This document shows, one piece after another, positions 33,986 through 44,188 of a DNA stretch of 64,000 nt. The first letter of the stretch is position 1. Each line of letters opens with the position of its first letter. Both the position numbers and the translations under genes were made by a program. Below the pieces are notes generated by a model. It ran no database searches, had not been told where the DNA came from, and saw only the letters and a program-made list of their open reading frames with translations. Source of the stretch: Pseudomonas sp. JAI120 (lineage in GTDB: Bacteria > Pseudomonadota > Gammaproteobacteria > Pseudomonadales > Pseudomonadaceae); assembly GCF_014207255.1 (NCBI RefSeq), contig NZ_JACHCZ010000001.1, positions 186,001 through 250,000 on the forward strand. Direction: 5' to 3'.

Positions 33986-36718
33986 CTACTCGGACAGGCG
34001 GATTCGAATCTGTTTTTCAATCTCGATGATCGCAAAGAGCGCAACACCAACTCCGATGATCAGTAGGCCATCAAGGAAGGGGATGGCTTCTGTGGCAAAC
34101 ACCTTTTGCAGCGGTGGTGCATAGGTGATGGCGAACTGAGCTAAGGTCACCACGGCGACGGTCATCCACACGACCTTGGTGCCACGAATGCCCTTCCAGG
34201 TAAGTGATGTGCTGTAAAGATTGCGAATGAAGAACAGATGGAAAATTTCCATCACGACTAAGGTGTTCACTGCGATGGTTCGGGCCAGTTCAACTGAGTA
34301 ACCACGGTCGAGCGCATACGAAAAAATACCGTAAACGCCGCAGAGAAACAGAACGGAAACAAGCACCATATGCCAGACTAAAGCACCGCTTATGAGTGGT
34401 TCCTTACGTGAACGGGGCGGTCTGCGCATGGTGTTTTCTTCGGTCGGCTCGAACGCCAGCGCGATGCCAAGTGTCACGGCGGTAATCAGATTGATCCACA
34501 GAATTTGTATTGGCGTCACCGGGAGCGTAATGCCGAGTAGCAGGGCAACGATGATGGTCATGGTCTCGCCCGCGTTGGTAGGCAGCGTCCAGCTCAGCAC
34601 TTTCTTGATGTTGTCGTAGACCGTCCGGCCTTCGCGAACCGCAGCGACGATGGACGCGAAGTTGTCATCGGCCAGCACCAGGTCTGCGGCTTCCTTGGCG
34701 GCTTCACTGCCTTTTCCACCCATCGCGATACCTGCATCGGCGCGCTTTAGCGCTGGTGCATCGTTCACTCCATCGCCGGTCATGGCCACGGTCATGCCGT
34801 TCGACTGCAGCAGCATTACTAGCCTGAGCTTATGTTCAGGGCTGGTGCGAGCAAAGATATTGACGTCCTTTACCGCTTCCTTGAGGGCAGCATCGTTCAT
34901 AGCGTCCAGGTCAACGCCAGTCAGCACCTTGTCGGGATTTTGCAGGCCAATCTGCCGACCGATAGCGGCTGCGGTACCGCCATGGTCACCCGTGATCATT
35001 TTTACGGAAATACCTGCCGCCTGGCACTGTTGAATGGCGTGGATCGTCTCGGGTCTCGGCGGGTCAATCAGCCCGACCATACCCAACAAGGTTAACTTCC
35101 CTTGCACGTCCCCGAACTCCAACACGGTGTGCTCGGGGGAAACTGATCTAACTGCAAATGCCAATACACGCTGCCCCTTGGCAGCAATGGTGTTTGCCTG
35201 TACGTGCCAGTAGTCCGCATTGAGCGGTTCAGTCCCGCCAGCGTTTACGAGCTGCTGCGTACTCATGGCCAGTATTTGTTCTGGCGCGCCTTTTACATAG
35301 ATAAAGGCATGTCGACCATGGTTGTGATGCAGGGTCGCCATGAAGCGGTGTTTCGCGTCAAACGGGATGGTGTCGGTGCGGGGCCAGGCCTGATGATTTT
35401 CATCGCTATCAATACCGATCTTTCCGGAAAATGCCAGCAAGGCACCCTCCATTGGGTCACCCTCTACCTTCCATAAGTCATCATGCAGGCGCAGTACAGC
35501 ATCGTTACACAGGCCGGCTGCTCTCCCCAATTCTGCCAACGCAGGGTGAGTCGATATGTCGACTAGCTGATCTGCAAGACTGATGCTTCCTATTGGCTGA
35601 TAACCTTCGCCGTCGACCCTGAATATGAGGTCGTTCGTCACTACCGATGCGACCATCATTTCGTTGCGGGTAAGTGTGCCGGTCTTGTCAGTGCAGATGA
35701 CGGATACTGAGCCTAGTGTTTCGATGGCCGGCAGGCGACGTACAATAGCGTTGCGGCGAGCCATTGCTCGCACTCCAACAGCCAGCGTAATGGTAAGGAC
35801 GGCGGGCAGCCCTTCAGGTATAGCCGCTACCGACATCCCTACCACGACCATGAAGATCTCGGTGAACTCGTAGTGCCCAACATAATGGCCAAACACGAGC
35901 AAAAGGCCGCCGACTAACAAGATCAAGATCGTCAGCCAACGGGCAAAGACGTTCATTTGCTGCACCAGCGGAGTGGTCAGCGTTTCTACTCCGGCAAGCA
36001 GCGTACTGATGCGTCCGATTTCAGCTGCTGCTGCGGTCGCAACGACAACCCCAGTTGCTTGCCCGCAAGTCACGAGCGTGCCGCTGAATGCCATACAAGT
36101 ACGATCACCCAGGGCTGCTCCAAGGGCTACTGGTTCCGTATGCTTTTCTACGGGTACGGATTCACCGGTAAGAATCGCTTCCTGAATCTGTAGTCTGTTC
36201 GCGTGCAGCAGGCGTAAATCAGCAGGGACTTTGTCTCCCGCCTCCAGCAAGACAATATCGCCCGGTACCAGCTCCTCGCCCACAATACTTAAGCGTTGGC
36301 CTGCGCGAATCACGGCGGCGTGCGGTGCCAGCATCTGCCGGATAGCGTCCATGGCTTTTTCCGCTTTGCCTTCCTGGACGTAGCCAATGAGTGCGTTTGC
36401 AATGACCACTGCCAGAATCACCACCGTATCCCACAGATGTTGCAGCATCGCGGTAATCGCAGCGGATCCTAGAAGCACGTAAATCAGAATGTTGTGAAAT
36501 TGCAGCAAGAATCGCAGCCACGCGGGTCGCCGTGCTGCTTCTGGCAAGCGATTGAAACCTGTGCGGTCAAGCCGGGCTTGAACCTCGGCGGCCTCCAGCC
36601 CGATATGTTCATTGACCTCAAGAAGGTTTGTCACCTGCTCCACAGGTAGGGAGTGCCAGGCCACGGAATGCGGAGGGATTGGTGTTTGCTCCGTTGATGC
36701 GTCGACCACCTTCTTCAT
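33986..36718 (-). CDS. P2-type cation-transporting ATPase
   Basis: A 910-residue P-type ATPase. Features in order: N-terminal cation ATPase domain (AWHSLPVEQVTNLL), actuator motif AILTGESVPVEK, TM4 motif AAIPEGLPAVL, phosphorylation site DKTGTLTRNEMM, nucleotide site KGAPEQIL and hinge TGDGVNDAPALK, then six C-terminal membrane segments. PEGL in TM4 places it with Ca2+, Na+ or K+-type P2 pumps. TM6 reads NLITAVTLGIALAFEP, which lacks the Asn-Asp pair of calcium pumps, so the ion is open. The start MKKVVDAS has AGGAG ten bases upstream; the open frame continues ten codons further without support. An inverted repeat lies 104 bp before the start. Confidence 0.93.
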   Translation of the reverse strand: MKKVVDASTEQTPIPPHSVAWHSLPVEQVTNLLEVNEHIGLEAAEVQARLDRTGFNRLPEAARRPAWLRFLLQFHNILIYVLLGSAAITAMLQHLWDTVVILAVVIANALIGYVQEGKAEKAMDAIRQMLAPHAAVIRAGQRLSIVGEELVPGDIVLLEAGDKVPADLRLLHANRLQIQEAILTGESVPVEKHTEPVALGAALGDRTCMAFSGTLVTCGQATGVVVATAAAAEIGRISTLLAGVETLTTPLVQQMNVFARWLTILILLVGGLLLVFGHYVGHYEFTEIFMVVVGMSVAAIPEGLPAVLTITLAVGVRAMARRNAIVRRLPAIETLGSVSVICTDKTGTLTRNEMMVASVVTNDLIFRVDGEGYQPIGSISLADQLVDISTHPALAELGRAAGLCNDAVLRLHDDLWKVEGDPMEGALLAFSGKIGIDSDENHQAWPRTDTIPFDAKHRFMATLHHNHGRHAFIYVKGAPEQILAMSTQQLVNAGGTEPLNADYWHVQANTIAAKGQRVLAFAVRSVSPEHTVLEFGDVQGKLTLLGMVGLIDPPRPETIHAIQQCQAAGISVKMITGDHGGTAAAIGRQIGLQNPDKVLTGVDLDAMNDAALKEAVKDVNIFARTSPEHKLRLVMLLQSNGMTVAMTGDGVNDAPALKRADAGIAMGGKGSEAAKEAADLVLADDNFASIVAAVREGRTVYDNIKKVLSWTLPTNAGETMTIIVALLLGITLPVTPIQILWINLITAVTLGIALAFEPTEENTMRRPPRSRKEPLISGALVWHMVLVSVLFLCGVYGIFSYALDRGYSVELARTIAVNTLVVMEIFHLFFIRNLYSTSLTWKGIRGTKVVWMTVAVVTLAQFAITYAPPLQKVFATEAIPFLDGLLIIGVGVALFAIIEIEKQIRIRLSE

Positions 36719-36821
36719 CAATCGGTATCTCCTGTGCACACAGCTCAAGTGAGACGGGCTGAGGTGATCATGAGCGAGCGTAGGAATATAAGGCTGAAAA
36801 CATTATTTTCGGTCCTACATC

Positions 36822-36853
36822 CTATAGTTCCCTCTAGCTGACAGGAACTATAG
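36822..36853. promoter_or_regulatory. Inverted repeat upstream of the P-type ATPase
   Basis: CTATAGTTCC and GGAACTATAG form perfect 10-base arms around a 12-base spacer, 104-135 bp before the ATPase start. The rest of the 430-base gap to 37146 is AT-rich and shows no gene. It may be an operator for ion- or stress-dependent control, or a terminator-like structure of the sulfatase gene, whose stop lies beyond it. Confidence 0.5.
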
Positions 36854-37146
36854 TTGTAACGCAATCAATCGATTAGCAATTACTGATGCAGATCAAATTA
36901 TCAGCAGCAATTAATGTGTCAAAATGTTTTGGTGATAAGTTTAATCTTCTACATTTTTATCTAATGTTGCAGGCAACCGAACACTGCGCGAATCAAAAAT
37001 GGGGGAGGAGTAAATACTACTGATGTTTTTAAGAAAGCTCTGTTTATTCAATATTTAGGGTATACGGCTCTTGCAACATTCCTGTGTTGCCTTGTTTAAC
37101 CCGGAATATTAATGCGTTCAACTTAATCCCAGTTATGCATAGCGCC
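36854..37146. other. AT-rich intergenic region between sulfatase and ATPase genes
   Basis: Both flanking genes are on the minus strand, so this is 3' of the sulfatase and 5' of the ATPase. It is strikingly AT-rich compared with its surroundings. I see no coding frame. It presumably contains the ATPase promoter, but I cannot place -35 and -10 elements reliably. Confidence 0.4.
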
Positions 37147-39357
37147 CTAACTTGATTTAGCTACGTTATCAACTTGGGACTCTTCCAGCGCGTCCGGTGC
37201 TTCTAGCAACTCGGTAATCACGCTAAAGTCACTTACTTCAACGGCACCTAGCCCATAGCCAAGCAGGTGGAACGAGAACGCTTTACGCGGCTGCGGATTA
37301 TCGAAACTGAAGTCCATCTCCAGCGGCTGATCGGCAGTGACGACCATTTCTGCTGGCAGCCCCAGTGGCACATCCTGCTCCAACTCCTTGGCTTTCAGCA
37401 GGATGTAGGCGTTCTGCTGTGGATCTAAAGAGCGCACGGTCAGGCGCACGCGTGTTTGTGAGCCCTTGGGCATTTCCAGATACTGAGCACCGATCAGGTT
37501 GTCGGCCCAGTCATCCTTGATCTGTGCCTGAAGAGGGATGATGGTGGGACTGCCGAACTGGTAGTGCTGATTCAACGGTGTCCGGATCAGCGAATGATCC
37601 AGCGCCGAGGCTTTTGCTGTGATTTCTCGTGCTCGTTTGCCCCCGTACTGTCCAGCAAGGATAGCGTGATCGGCAATGAACCCTGCGCTATTGTAATTCC
37701 TGCAACGCTGTTGAAAGTCACACTCGATCAAGGTGCCTTGGCCATCGTGATAACGCAGCTTGTCGTTGGTGAACGACATGATCTCGCGGCCTGTTTCATA
37801 GTCACGAAACAGCGAGCGACCGCTCAAGGCTGAGGGGACAGGTAAGGCGAAATAGTCGAGTATTGAGGCACTCAGATCGACATGCCCATAGACCCCAGAC
37901 TTTACCTTGGGCAACTGATCCTGCTCGGGCGCTAACATCAGGTTGAAACCCCAAGAGGAAGCTAGGCGCACTCCATCAATTCCGTGAGATTCGTCCGAGG
38001 TGATCACCACCAAGGTGTTTTTCAAGATGCCTTGGCGTTCCAGGCCGTTGAGGAATTGCCCGAGGGCATCATCCAGATATCCGACGGCAGCCTGCTTGGG
38101 TGTGTCGTAGCGCTCAAGATAGTTCTGAGGGGCCGAATAGGGTTGGTGGGTGCCAACGGTCAGCAGGGTCAGCATCCATGGTTTTTTCTGCTTTTTCAGC
38201 TGGCCGACGTAGTCGAGCGCCCCTTCGAAGAACGCCTTGTCATCTTTGCCCCAAGGAAACTCCAGATAGTTACTGTTGGTGAACCATTCCAAGCCATGGG
38301 TGGCATCGAAGCCGATGTGCGGCATGATCTTGTCTTTTGCCATGAATCGAAGGCCTGCACCCTGAAGGTAGTGCGTGGCAAACCCGTTCTTATGCAACTG
38401 GGCTGGCAGGCAGGCTTGGTTGCGCTCGCTCTGGGTCAACATTTCGAGGCCTTTTGGCGTGCCGTTGTCCAGCTTGTCGTAATCGCCGCAAAGCATCGCG
38501 TAAAGGCCGCGAATGGTTTGATGGCTATGCAGTACATAGTCCGGCGTATTCATGCCGCGCTCTGCCCAACGACTGAGGTTGGGCATGAGGTTTTCTTGAT
38601 AGCTGCTGTGCAGGGCTTGGCGGTTGACGCCGACGTAAGCGCCGGGAATACCTTCCAGCGCGATGATCAACACATTGCGCGCACGCCCCGGTGCCGCGAG
38701 CAATTTTTGTCCGTCCAAATCGAGTTGAGTGAGCCCCGCCATTTGCGGTGGGACATCGACAACATCACCCTCCAACCACTCTTCTGCGCTTGCCTGAACA
38801 TCGCCAACGCTCGCGGCCATCAACTGATGCGGGAGGTTGAACAAGCGCCACTGGTCTTCTTCTGAGGGGTACAAGTGCTGAGCGCCCCAATGGGCGATCA
38901 ATAGCAGTAGCGGTGCTCCCCACGCGCTTCGTGGCAAGCCCGGAGCGGGAGTGGAGCGCCCCAGATACTGCGTGATCAGCCAAATCACCAGTCCAAGGAA
39001 CAGAGTGGCGGCTAGCCAAGGCTGGGCGAAACCACCACCGGTAGAGTTTTCCAAAAACTGAGGGTCGATCAGGTAGTGCAGGTCTGAGGAGTTTGGAAGC
39101 CTACCGACCGCGCTGACCAGCTCAGCAGTCGCCAGTGTCATAAGTCCCCATGCCAGCAGCACTGGAAGTGCTAACCACCAAGGACGGCGATGCAGGAGTA
39201 CGATGAGCAGGCTCGCAATTCCCACATCCGAAAGGTAGCCGAGTGGATTCGACCAGCCCAGTGCCGCACGCATGGACACAGGCACGATCAGAACCAATCC
39301 GATCAAAGTGATAAGGCGTGCATAGGGTTGTCGTAACCAGCGACGGATAATGTTCAC
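37147..39357 (-). CDS. LtaS-like membrane sulfatase/phosphoglycerol transferase family protein
   Basis: A 736-residue protein with an N-terminal membrane part of about five segments in the first 160 residues and a periplasmic sulfatase-fold domain. The metal and nucleophile sites are seen as VLIIALEGIPGAYV, HSHQTIRGLYAMLCGD (candidate Thr nucleophile) and VVITSDESHGIDG. A beta-rich extension of about 150 residues follows the catalytic domain. Gram-negative relatives modify membrane glycans or lipids with phosphoglycerol or phosphoethanolamine, but the substrate here is unknown. It lies alone on the minus strand, diverging from nhaA, in the ion-stress block. Confidence 0.85.
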   Translation of the reverse strand: MNIIRRWLRQPYARLITLIGLVLIVPVSMRAALGWSNPLGYLSDVGIASLLIVLLHRRPWWLALPVLLAWGLMTLATAELVSAVGRLPNSSDLHYLIDPQFLENSTGGGFAQPWLAATLFLGLVIWLITQYLGRSTPAPGLPRSAWGAPLLLLIAHWGAQHLYPSEEDQWRLFNLPHQLMAASVGDVQASAEEWLEGDVVDVPPQMAGLTQLDLDGQKLLAAPGRARNVLIIALEGIPGAYVGVNRQALHSSYQENLMPNLSRWAERGMNTPDYVLHSHQTIRGLYAMLCGDYDKLDNGTPKGLEMLTQSERNQACLPAQLHKNGFATHYLQGAGLRFMAKDKIMPHIGFDATHGLEWFTNSNYLEFPWGKDDKAFFEGALDYVGQLKKQKKPWMLTLLTVGTHQPYSAPQNYLERYDTPKQAAVGYLDDALGQFLNGLERQGILKNTLVVITSDESHGIDGVRLASSWGFNLMLAPEQDQLPKVKSGVYGHVDLSASILDYFALPVPSALSGRSLFRDYETGREIMSFTNDKLRYHDGQGTLIECDFQQRCRNYNSAGFIADHAILAGQYGGKRAREITAKASALDHSLIRTPLNQHYQFGSPTIIPLQAQIKDDWADNLIGAQYLEMPKGSQTRVRLTVRSLDPQQNAYILLKAKELEQDVPLGLPAEMVVTADQPLEMDFSFDNPQPRKAFSFHLLGYGLGAVEVSDFSVITELLEAPDALEESQVDNVAKSS

Positions 39358-39655
39358 AGAGTCCTTCCAGACATTAAATCTTCATACAAGTGTGCTGGAT
39401 GGTATCAAGCGATGGGAAGGCTGAGCGGGTTATTCGAAAAGGGCAGGGCACGGGGTATGGAGCCGATGGGCGGCATGTATATTGTTTCGCATGCCAATAG
39501 GTTCTGGTCTAAAACCCCATTCCAGAGCACTGAACAAAAAACATTGATGCCAGGTTATGGTCTTGTACATTAACTGTTTCAGGCTGTTTAACGCCGCCGT
39601 TTTCGTGTAGGCCAGATGTTAATCTATTACCTTTTAAGTGATCCCAAGGACGTTG

Positions 39656-40852
39656 ATGACCAAGCATCAAGCTAAAGCCGAAACCCCTCGAGCGGCCGCG
39701 ATTCTGGCTCGCTTTCTGTCATCGGAATCCGCTGGCGGTCTCGTGTTGATGGGGGCTGCTCTGGCCGCTCTGATTGTTGCTAACTCGCCCCTATCCCAGA
39801 ATTACTTTGCAGCCTTGCACAGTGTTTGGATGGGCATGTCTGTAGAGCATTGGGTGAATGATGGCCTGATGGCGATCTTCTTCCTGATGGTCGGGCTCGA
39901 AATCAAACGAGAAGTGCTGGCTGGTGGGCTTTCCACTTGGGGGCAACGCGCCTTACCTGGATTTGGGGCTTTGGGCGGCATGGTGGTTCCTGCGCTGATC
40001 TACATCGCAATCAACTGGGGTAATCCTGAGACCCTGGGGGGGTGGGCGATCCCGGCCGCTACTGACATCGCATTCGCCTTAGGTGTTTTGTCGTTGCTGG
40101 GTAAGCGAGTCCCGACTTCGCTGAAAGTGTTTCTGGCTGCCTTAGCGATCATTGACGATCTGGGCGCGGTGGTGATCATCGCCTTTTTCTACACCTCGGG
40201 CCTTTCCATGCCGATGTTGCTGGCCTCGCTTGCTACCCTGGTCATTCTGATCGCAATGAATCGATTGGGCGTAAGGCGATTGTTCCCGTATCTCCTGGTC
40301 GGTGGTGTGCTGTGGTTCTTCGTGCTGCAATCGGGTGTACATGCCACGCTGGCGGGTGTCGCTGTGGCGCTGTGCATCCCCATGGGCAAGCCAGAAGAGG
40401 AAGCCCGATCTCCGCTGCTTTTCCTGGAAGAGAAGCTGCACATGTGGGTAGCGTTCGCAGTGGTGCCGATTTTTGGTTTTGCCAACGCGGGTGTTTCATT
40501 GGCCGGTATTTCGATGGAGAACCTGGTCGATCCGGTTCCGTTGGGTGTAGCTCTGGGGCTTTTGGTGGGCAAGCAGGTCGGTATTTTCCTATTGGCTGCT
40601 CTGGCCATTCGTATGGGCCTGGCCAAGCTCCCGGAAGGGAGTACCTGGGTTCAACTCTATGGCGTAGCACTGTTGTGCGGCATTGGTTTCACTATGAGCC
40701 TATTCATTGGCAATCTGGCGTTCGCCGGATCAGCTCTTTTGATTGATGAAGTCAAAGTCGGTGTATTGATCGGATCGATTCTGGCAGCGTTCGGCGGCGT
40801 TATAGTCCTTCGCCGCAGCAGCGTCCTAACGAGTGCTGCCGTAGCCAAATAA
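39656..40852 (+). CDS. nhaA: Na+/H+ antiporter NhaA
   Basis: A protein of 398 residues with twelve hydrophobic segments. The catalytic aspartate pair of E. coli NhaA (Asp163-Asp164) is seen in [12 protein letters not shown]. The N-terminal [20 protein letters not shown], the [13 protein letters not shown] unwound segment and the C-terminal [17 protein letters not shown] are all family signatures. The ATG at 39656 has AAGGA six bases upstream, and an upstream GTG at 39638 has no support. It expels sodium at the inner membrane in exchange for protons. A strong hairpin follows its stop. Confidence 0.96.
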   Translation: MTKHQAKAETPRAAAILARFLSSESAGGLVLMGAALAALIVANSPLSQNYFAALHSVWMGMSVEHWVNDGLMAIFFLMVGLEIKREVLAGGLSTWGQRALPGFGALGGMVVPALIYIAINWGNPETLGGWAIPAATDIAFALGVLSLLGKRVPTSLKVFLAALAIIDDLGAVVIIAFFYTSGLSMPMLLASLATLVILIAMNRLGVRRLFPYLLVGGVLWFFVLQSGVHATLAGVAVALCIPMGKPEEEARSPLLFLEEKLHMWVAFAVVPIFGFANAGVSLAGISMENLVDPVPLGVALGLLVGKQVGIFLLAALAIRMGLAKLPEGSTWVQLYGVALLCGIGFTMSLFIGNLAFAGSALLIDEVKVGVLIGSILAAFGGVIVLRRSSVLTSAAVAK

Positions 40853-40866
40853 TCTCTCTTGATATG

Positions 40867-40902
40867 ACCACAGTATTTCTCGAAGCCTAGAAATACTGTG
40901 GT
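40867..40902 (+). terminator. Hairpin terminator after nhaA
   Basis: ACCACAGTATTTCT and AGAAATACTGTGGT are perfect 14-base arms around the loop CGAAGCCT, 15 bases after the nhaA stop. Only a short TTT follows, so termination may be bidirectional or partial. Confidence 0.75.
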
Positions 40903-41125
40903 TTAGAAGCCTGCGTCGAAAAGCGATTCAGGCCTACAGCGAGAAATGGACGTTGAAAGCAAGCTCCGTGCATTGCTCGGAGAGTACATCCCGATTAGGG
41001 GCCATTGCAGCGACTGAACGATAACCCCAAAATTATTAGGCTAACTCAGCTTCCCACTCAAGGCGTTGGTTTCGACTACAGTAGAAAGACTCTGCATTAA
41101 GCCATAACAAGACGGAGAGTTTTCC

Positions 41126-42079
41126 ATGCGAGTAAACAAACGCTTTAGCCTCTTTGCGGCCACCGCTGCGTTGACAGTCTCGTGCGCAGCTAACGCCGCA
41201 CCTGTGTTCATAAATATCCTTACAGGTGGTACTAGCGGGGTTTATTACCCCATTGGGGTTGGGCTGTCACAGATATACAGCGATGGGATACCGGGGGCGA
41301 AGACTTCTGTCCAAGCGACAAAAGCCTCGGTGGAAAATCTCAACCTTTTACAAGCTGATCGTGGGGAGCTCGCTCTGGCGCTTGGGGACTCTGTGGCGGA
41401 TGCAAAAAACGGTGTGGAAGATGCAGGGTTCAAGGCCCCGCTGACAAAGTTGCGAGCAATTGCAGGAGCCTATCCGAACTACATTCAAATTGTTGCGAAC
41501 AAAGAGTCCGGCATCAAAACCTTGGCGGATCTGAAAGGGAAAACCATCTCCGTCGGCGCCCCCAAGTCCGGTACCGAGCTGAACGCGCGTGCGATCTTCA
41601 AAGCGGCGGGATTGACGTACGAAGACATGAGCAAAGTCCAATACCTACCCTTTGCGGAGTCGGTCGAGCTGATCAAAAACCGTCAGTTAGATGCCACGCT
41701 TCAGTCCTCGGGGTTAGGAATGGCGGCCATCCGCGACCTTTCCTCAACCATGTCATTGAACTACGTCTCCATCCCTCCTGATGTGGTTTCGAAAATCGGC
41801 AATGCCGCGTATCAGCCTGCACAAATTCCAGCCAATACCTATGACGGACAGCCTGAGTCAGTGCCTACGGTGGCGATCACCAATATTTTGGTGACGCGCG
41901 AGAATGTCTCGGATGACGTTGCCTACCAGATGACCAAGCTGATGTTCGAAAACCTCACTCGTTTAGGTAATTCTCACTCAGCCGCCAAGGACATCAAGTT
42001 GCAAAATGCTACCAAGAATCTGCCCATTCCACTTCACCCCGGCGCCGAGCGCTACTACAAGGAAGCTGGAGCGCTGTAA
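41126..42079 (+). CDS. TAXI-type TRAP transporter solute-binding protein
   Basis: A 317-residue periplasmic protein. The signal peptide is MRVNKRFSLFAATAALTVSC-AANA and the mature part starts APVFINILTGGTSGVYYPIG, the TAXI-family opening. Further on come VQATKASVENLNLLQADRGE and GKTISVGAPKSGTELNARAI. It delivers substrate to the fused membrane subunit encoded 81 bp downstream. Glutamate and other organic acids are known TAXI substrates, but none can be assigned. A GGAG-like ribosome site precedes the ATG. Confidence 0.93.
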   Translation: MRVNKRFSLFAATAALTVSCAANAAPVFINILTGGTSGVYYPIGVGLSQIYSDGIPGAKTSVQATKASVENLNLLQADRGELALALGDSVADAKNGVEDAGFKAPLTKLRAIAGAYPNYIQIVANKESGIKTLADLKGKTISVGAPKSGTELNARAIFKAAGLTYEDMSKVQYLPFAESVELIKNRQLDATLQSSGLGMAAIRDLSSTMSLNYVSIPPDVVSKIGNAAYQPAQIPANTYDGQPESVPTVAITNILVTRENVSDDVAYQMTKLMFENLTRLGNSHSAAKDIKLQNATKNLPIPLHPGAERYYKEAGAL

Positions 42080-42160
42080 TCCAAAAATGCGCCACGGGGA
42101 TGGTCGCTAGAGCGATAGAGCGGTTCGTACCCTTCTATGTAGTTTTGATGCAGGTACCCA

Positions 42161-44188
42161 ATGAGCGAAGATCATCATGGCATAGCCGCCAACCCACGCG
42201 ACTGGCCTAAGACGCTGTTCTACGTGGCGTTGTTGTTTTCAGTTTTCCAGATTATCACCGCTGCGTTTGCGCCTGTTTCCAGCCAGGTGCTGCGCGCGGT
42301 GCACGTTGGTTTCCTGCTGTGGGTGGTGTTTCTGAGTTACCCGGCGTATGGCAGAACGCGACCTTGGCAGCCGTTGGCCTGGATATTGAGTCTCGCCGGG
42401 ATTACCACTGCCTTGTATCAATGGTTCTTCGAGGCGGATTTGATCCAGCGTTCGGGTGACCTGACATCTGCAGACATGGTCGTTGGGCTGGTATTGATCG
42501 CATTGGTGTTTGAGGCGGCTCGTCGGGTGATGGGTATCGCATTGCCCGTCATCTGTGGACTGTTTTTGGCATACGGTTTATTGGGTGAATACCTGCCAGG
42601 CGACCTGGCACATCGAGGCTACGGATTGGATCAAATCGTCAACCAGCTGTCATTCGGCACCGAGGGGCTCTACGGCACACCAACCTACGTTTCCGCTACC
42701 TATATTTTCCTGTTCATTTTGTTCGGTTCCTTTCTCGAACAGGCGGGAATGATCAAATTGTTTACTGACTTCGCAATGGGATTGTTTGGCCACAAACTCG
42801 GAGGACCGGCAAAAGTATCGGTCGCGTCATCGGCTTTGATGGGGACGATCACAGGCTCAGGCATTGCAAACGTTGTCACGACCGGACAGTTCACGATTCC
42901 ATTGATGAAGCGCTTCGGCTACAAGGCAGCATTTGCTGGCGGCGTAGAGGCAACTTCGAGCATGGGCAGCCAACTGATGCCGCCTGTGATGGGGGCTGTC
43001 GCTTTCATTATGGCGGAAACAATTAATGTCCCGTTTGTAGAGATCGCCAAAGCTGCGTTAATTCCAGCCATCCTGTATTTCGGTTCGGTGTTCTGGATGG
43101 TTCACCTTGAGGCAAAACGCTCCGACCTTAAAGGGCTACCCAAAGACCAATGTCCCAGCGCATGGGTTGCGGTAAAGGAAAGCTGGTATTTGCTGATTCC
43201 GCTTTTTGTCCTGGTCTACCTGCTGTTTTCCGGACGTACCCCACTGTTCTCCGGGATGGTGGGTCTGGCGCTGACAGCCATCGTTATTCTCGGTTCGGCA
43301 ATCATTTTTCAGGTGTCCAGTTTCGCGTTGCGATGTGCTTTTTGGATCGCTCTGGGTGTCCTCTGCGTCGGTTTTTTCCAGTTGGGTATCAGCGTGATCT
43401 TTGCGGTGATCGCCACGTTAGTGGTCATCTGTTGGTTTATTCAGGGAGGCCGAGAAACCCTGAGTATTTGCCTGCATGCGTTGGTCGAAGGTGCTCGTCA
43501 TGCTGTGCCGGTCGGGATTGCTTGCGCGCTAGTGGGAATCATCATCGGTGTAGTGTCATTGACGGGCATAGCCTCGACCTTCGCCGGTTACATACTGGCC
43601 ATCGGCAGGGATAACTTGTTGTTGTCACTCATACTGACGATGGTTACCTGCCTGGTCTTGGGTATGGGTATCCCGACGATTCCCAACTACATCATCACCA
43701 GTTCGATTGCAGCACCCGCTTTGCTTGAGTTGGGTGTGCCGCTGATCGTGTCGCACATGTTCGTTTTCTATTTCGGAATTCTTGCAGACCTTACCCCTCC
43801 GGTTGCCTTGGCATGCTTTGCCGCAGCGCCCATTGCCAAGGAAACAGGATTCAAGATCAGTTTGTGGGCGGTTCGTATTGCACTGGCAGGATTCGTCATT
43901 CCGTTCATGGCGGTCTACAACCCTGCGCTAATGTTGCAAGGCGACAATTTGTGGATGACTGCCTATATGTTAGTCAAGACGATGTTGGCCGTTGGCCTTT
44001 GGGGAATGGCGTCCACAGGTTATCTGCAACAGAAGATGCCGGTTTGGGAGCGTTTATTGTGTTTCGCGGCAGGTGCTTTGTTGGTCGTTGCGCTGCCGTT
44101 GACCGACGAAATCGGTTTTGTGCTGGGTGTGTTGCTGATCCTTCAGCATGTCTGGCGGTCTCGCCGTGGCGGACTGGCCAGAGCATGA
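42161..44188 (+). CDS. TRAP transporter fused 4TM/12TM permease
   Basis: A 675-residue membrane protein that unites the small DctQ-like and large DctM-like subunits, as is normal for TAXI systems. The first 120 residues have four segments. The large part carries FGHKLGGPAKVSVASSALMG, then TGSGIANVVTTGQFTIPLMK and MGIPTIPNYIITSSIAAPAL, all family hallmarks. It drives uptake with a sodium or proton gradient. Its stop overlaps the start of a DUF1850 gene, a usual partner. Confidence 0.94.
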   Translation: MSEDHHGIAANPRDWPKTLFYVALLFSVFQIITAAFAPVSSQVLRAVHVGFLLWVVFLSYPAYGRTRPWQPLAWILSLAGITTALYQWFFEADLIQRSGDLTSADMVVGLVLIALVFEAARRVMGIALPVICGLFLAYGLLGEYLPGDLAHRGYGLDQIVNQLSFGTEGLYGTPTYVSATYIFLFILFGSFLEQAGMIKLFTDFAMGLFGHKLGGPAKVSVASSALMGTITGSGIANVVTTGQFTIPLMKRFGYKAAFAGGVEATSSMGSQLMPPVMGAVAFIMAETINVPFVEIAKAALIPAILYFGSVFWMVHLEAKRSDLKGLPKDQCPSAWVAVKESWYLLIPLFVLVYLLFSGRTPLFSGMVGLALTAIVILGSAIIFQVSSFALRCAFWIALGVLCVGFFQLGISVIFAVIATLVVICWFIQGGRETLSICLHALVEGARHAVPVGIACALVGIIIGVVSLTGIASTFAGYILAIGRDNLLLSLILTMVTCLVLGMGIPTIPNYIITSSIAAPALLELGVPLIVSHMFVFYFGILADLTPPVALACFAAAPIAKETGFKISLWAVRIALAGFVIPFMAVYNPALMLQGDNLWMTAYMLVKTMLAVGLWGMASTGYLQQKMPVWERLLCFAAGALLVVALPLTDEIGFVLGVLLILQHVWRSRRGGLARA

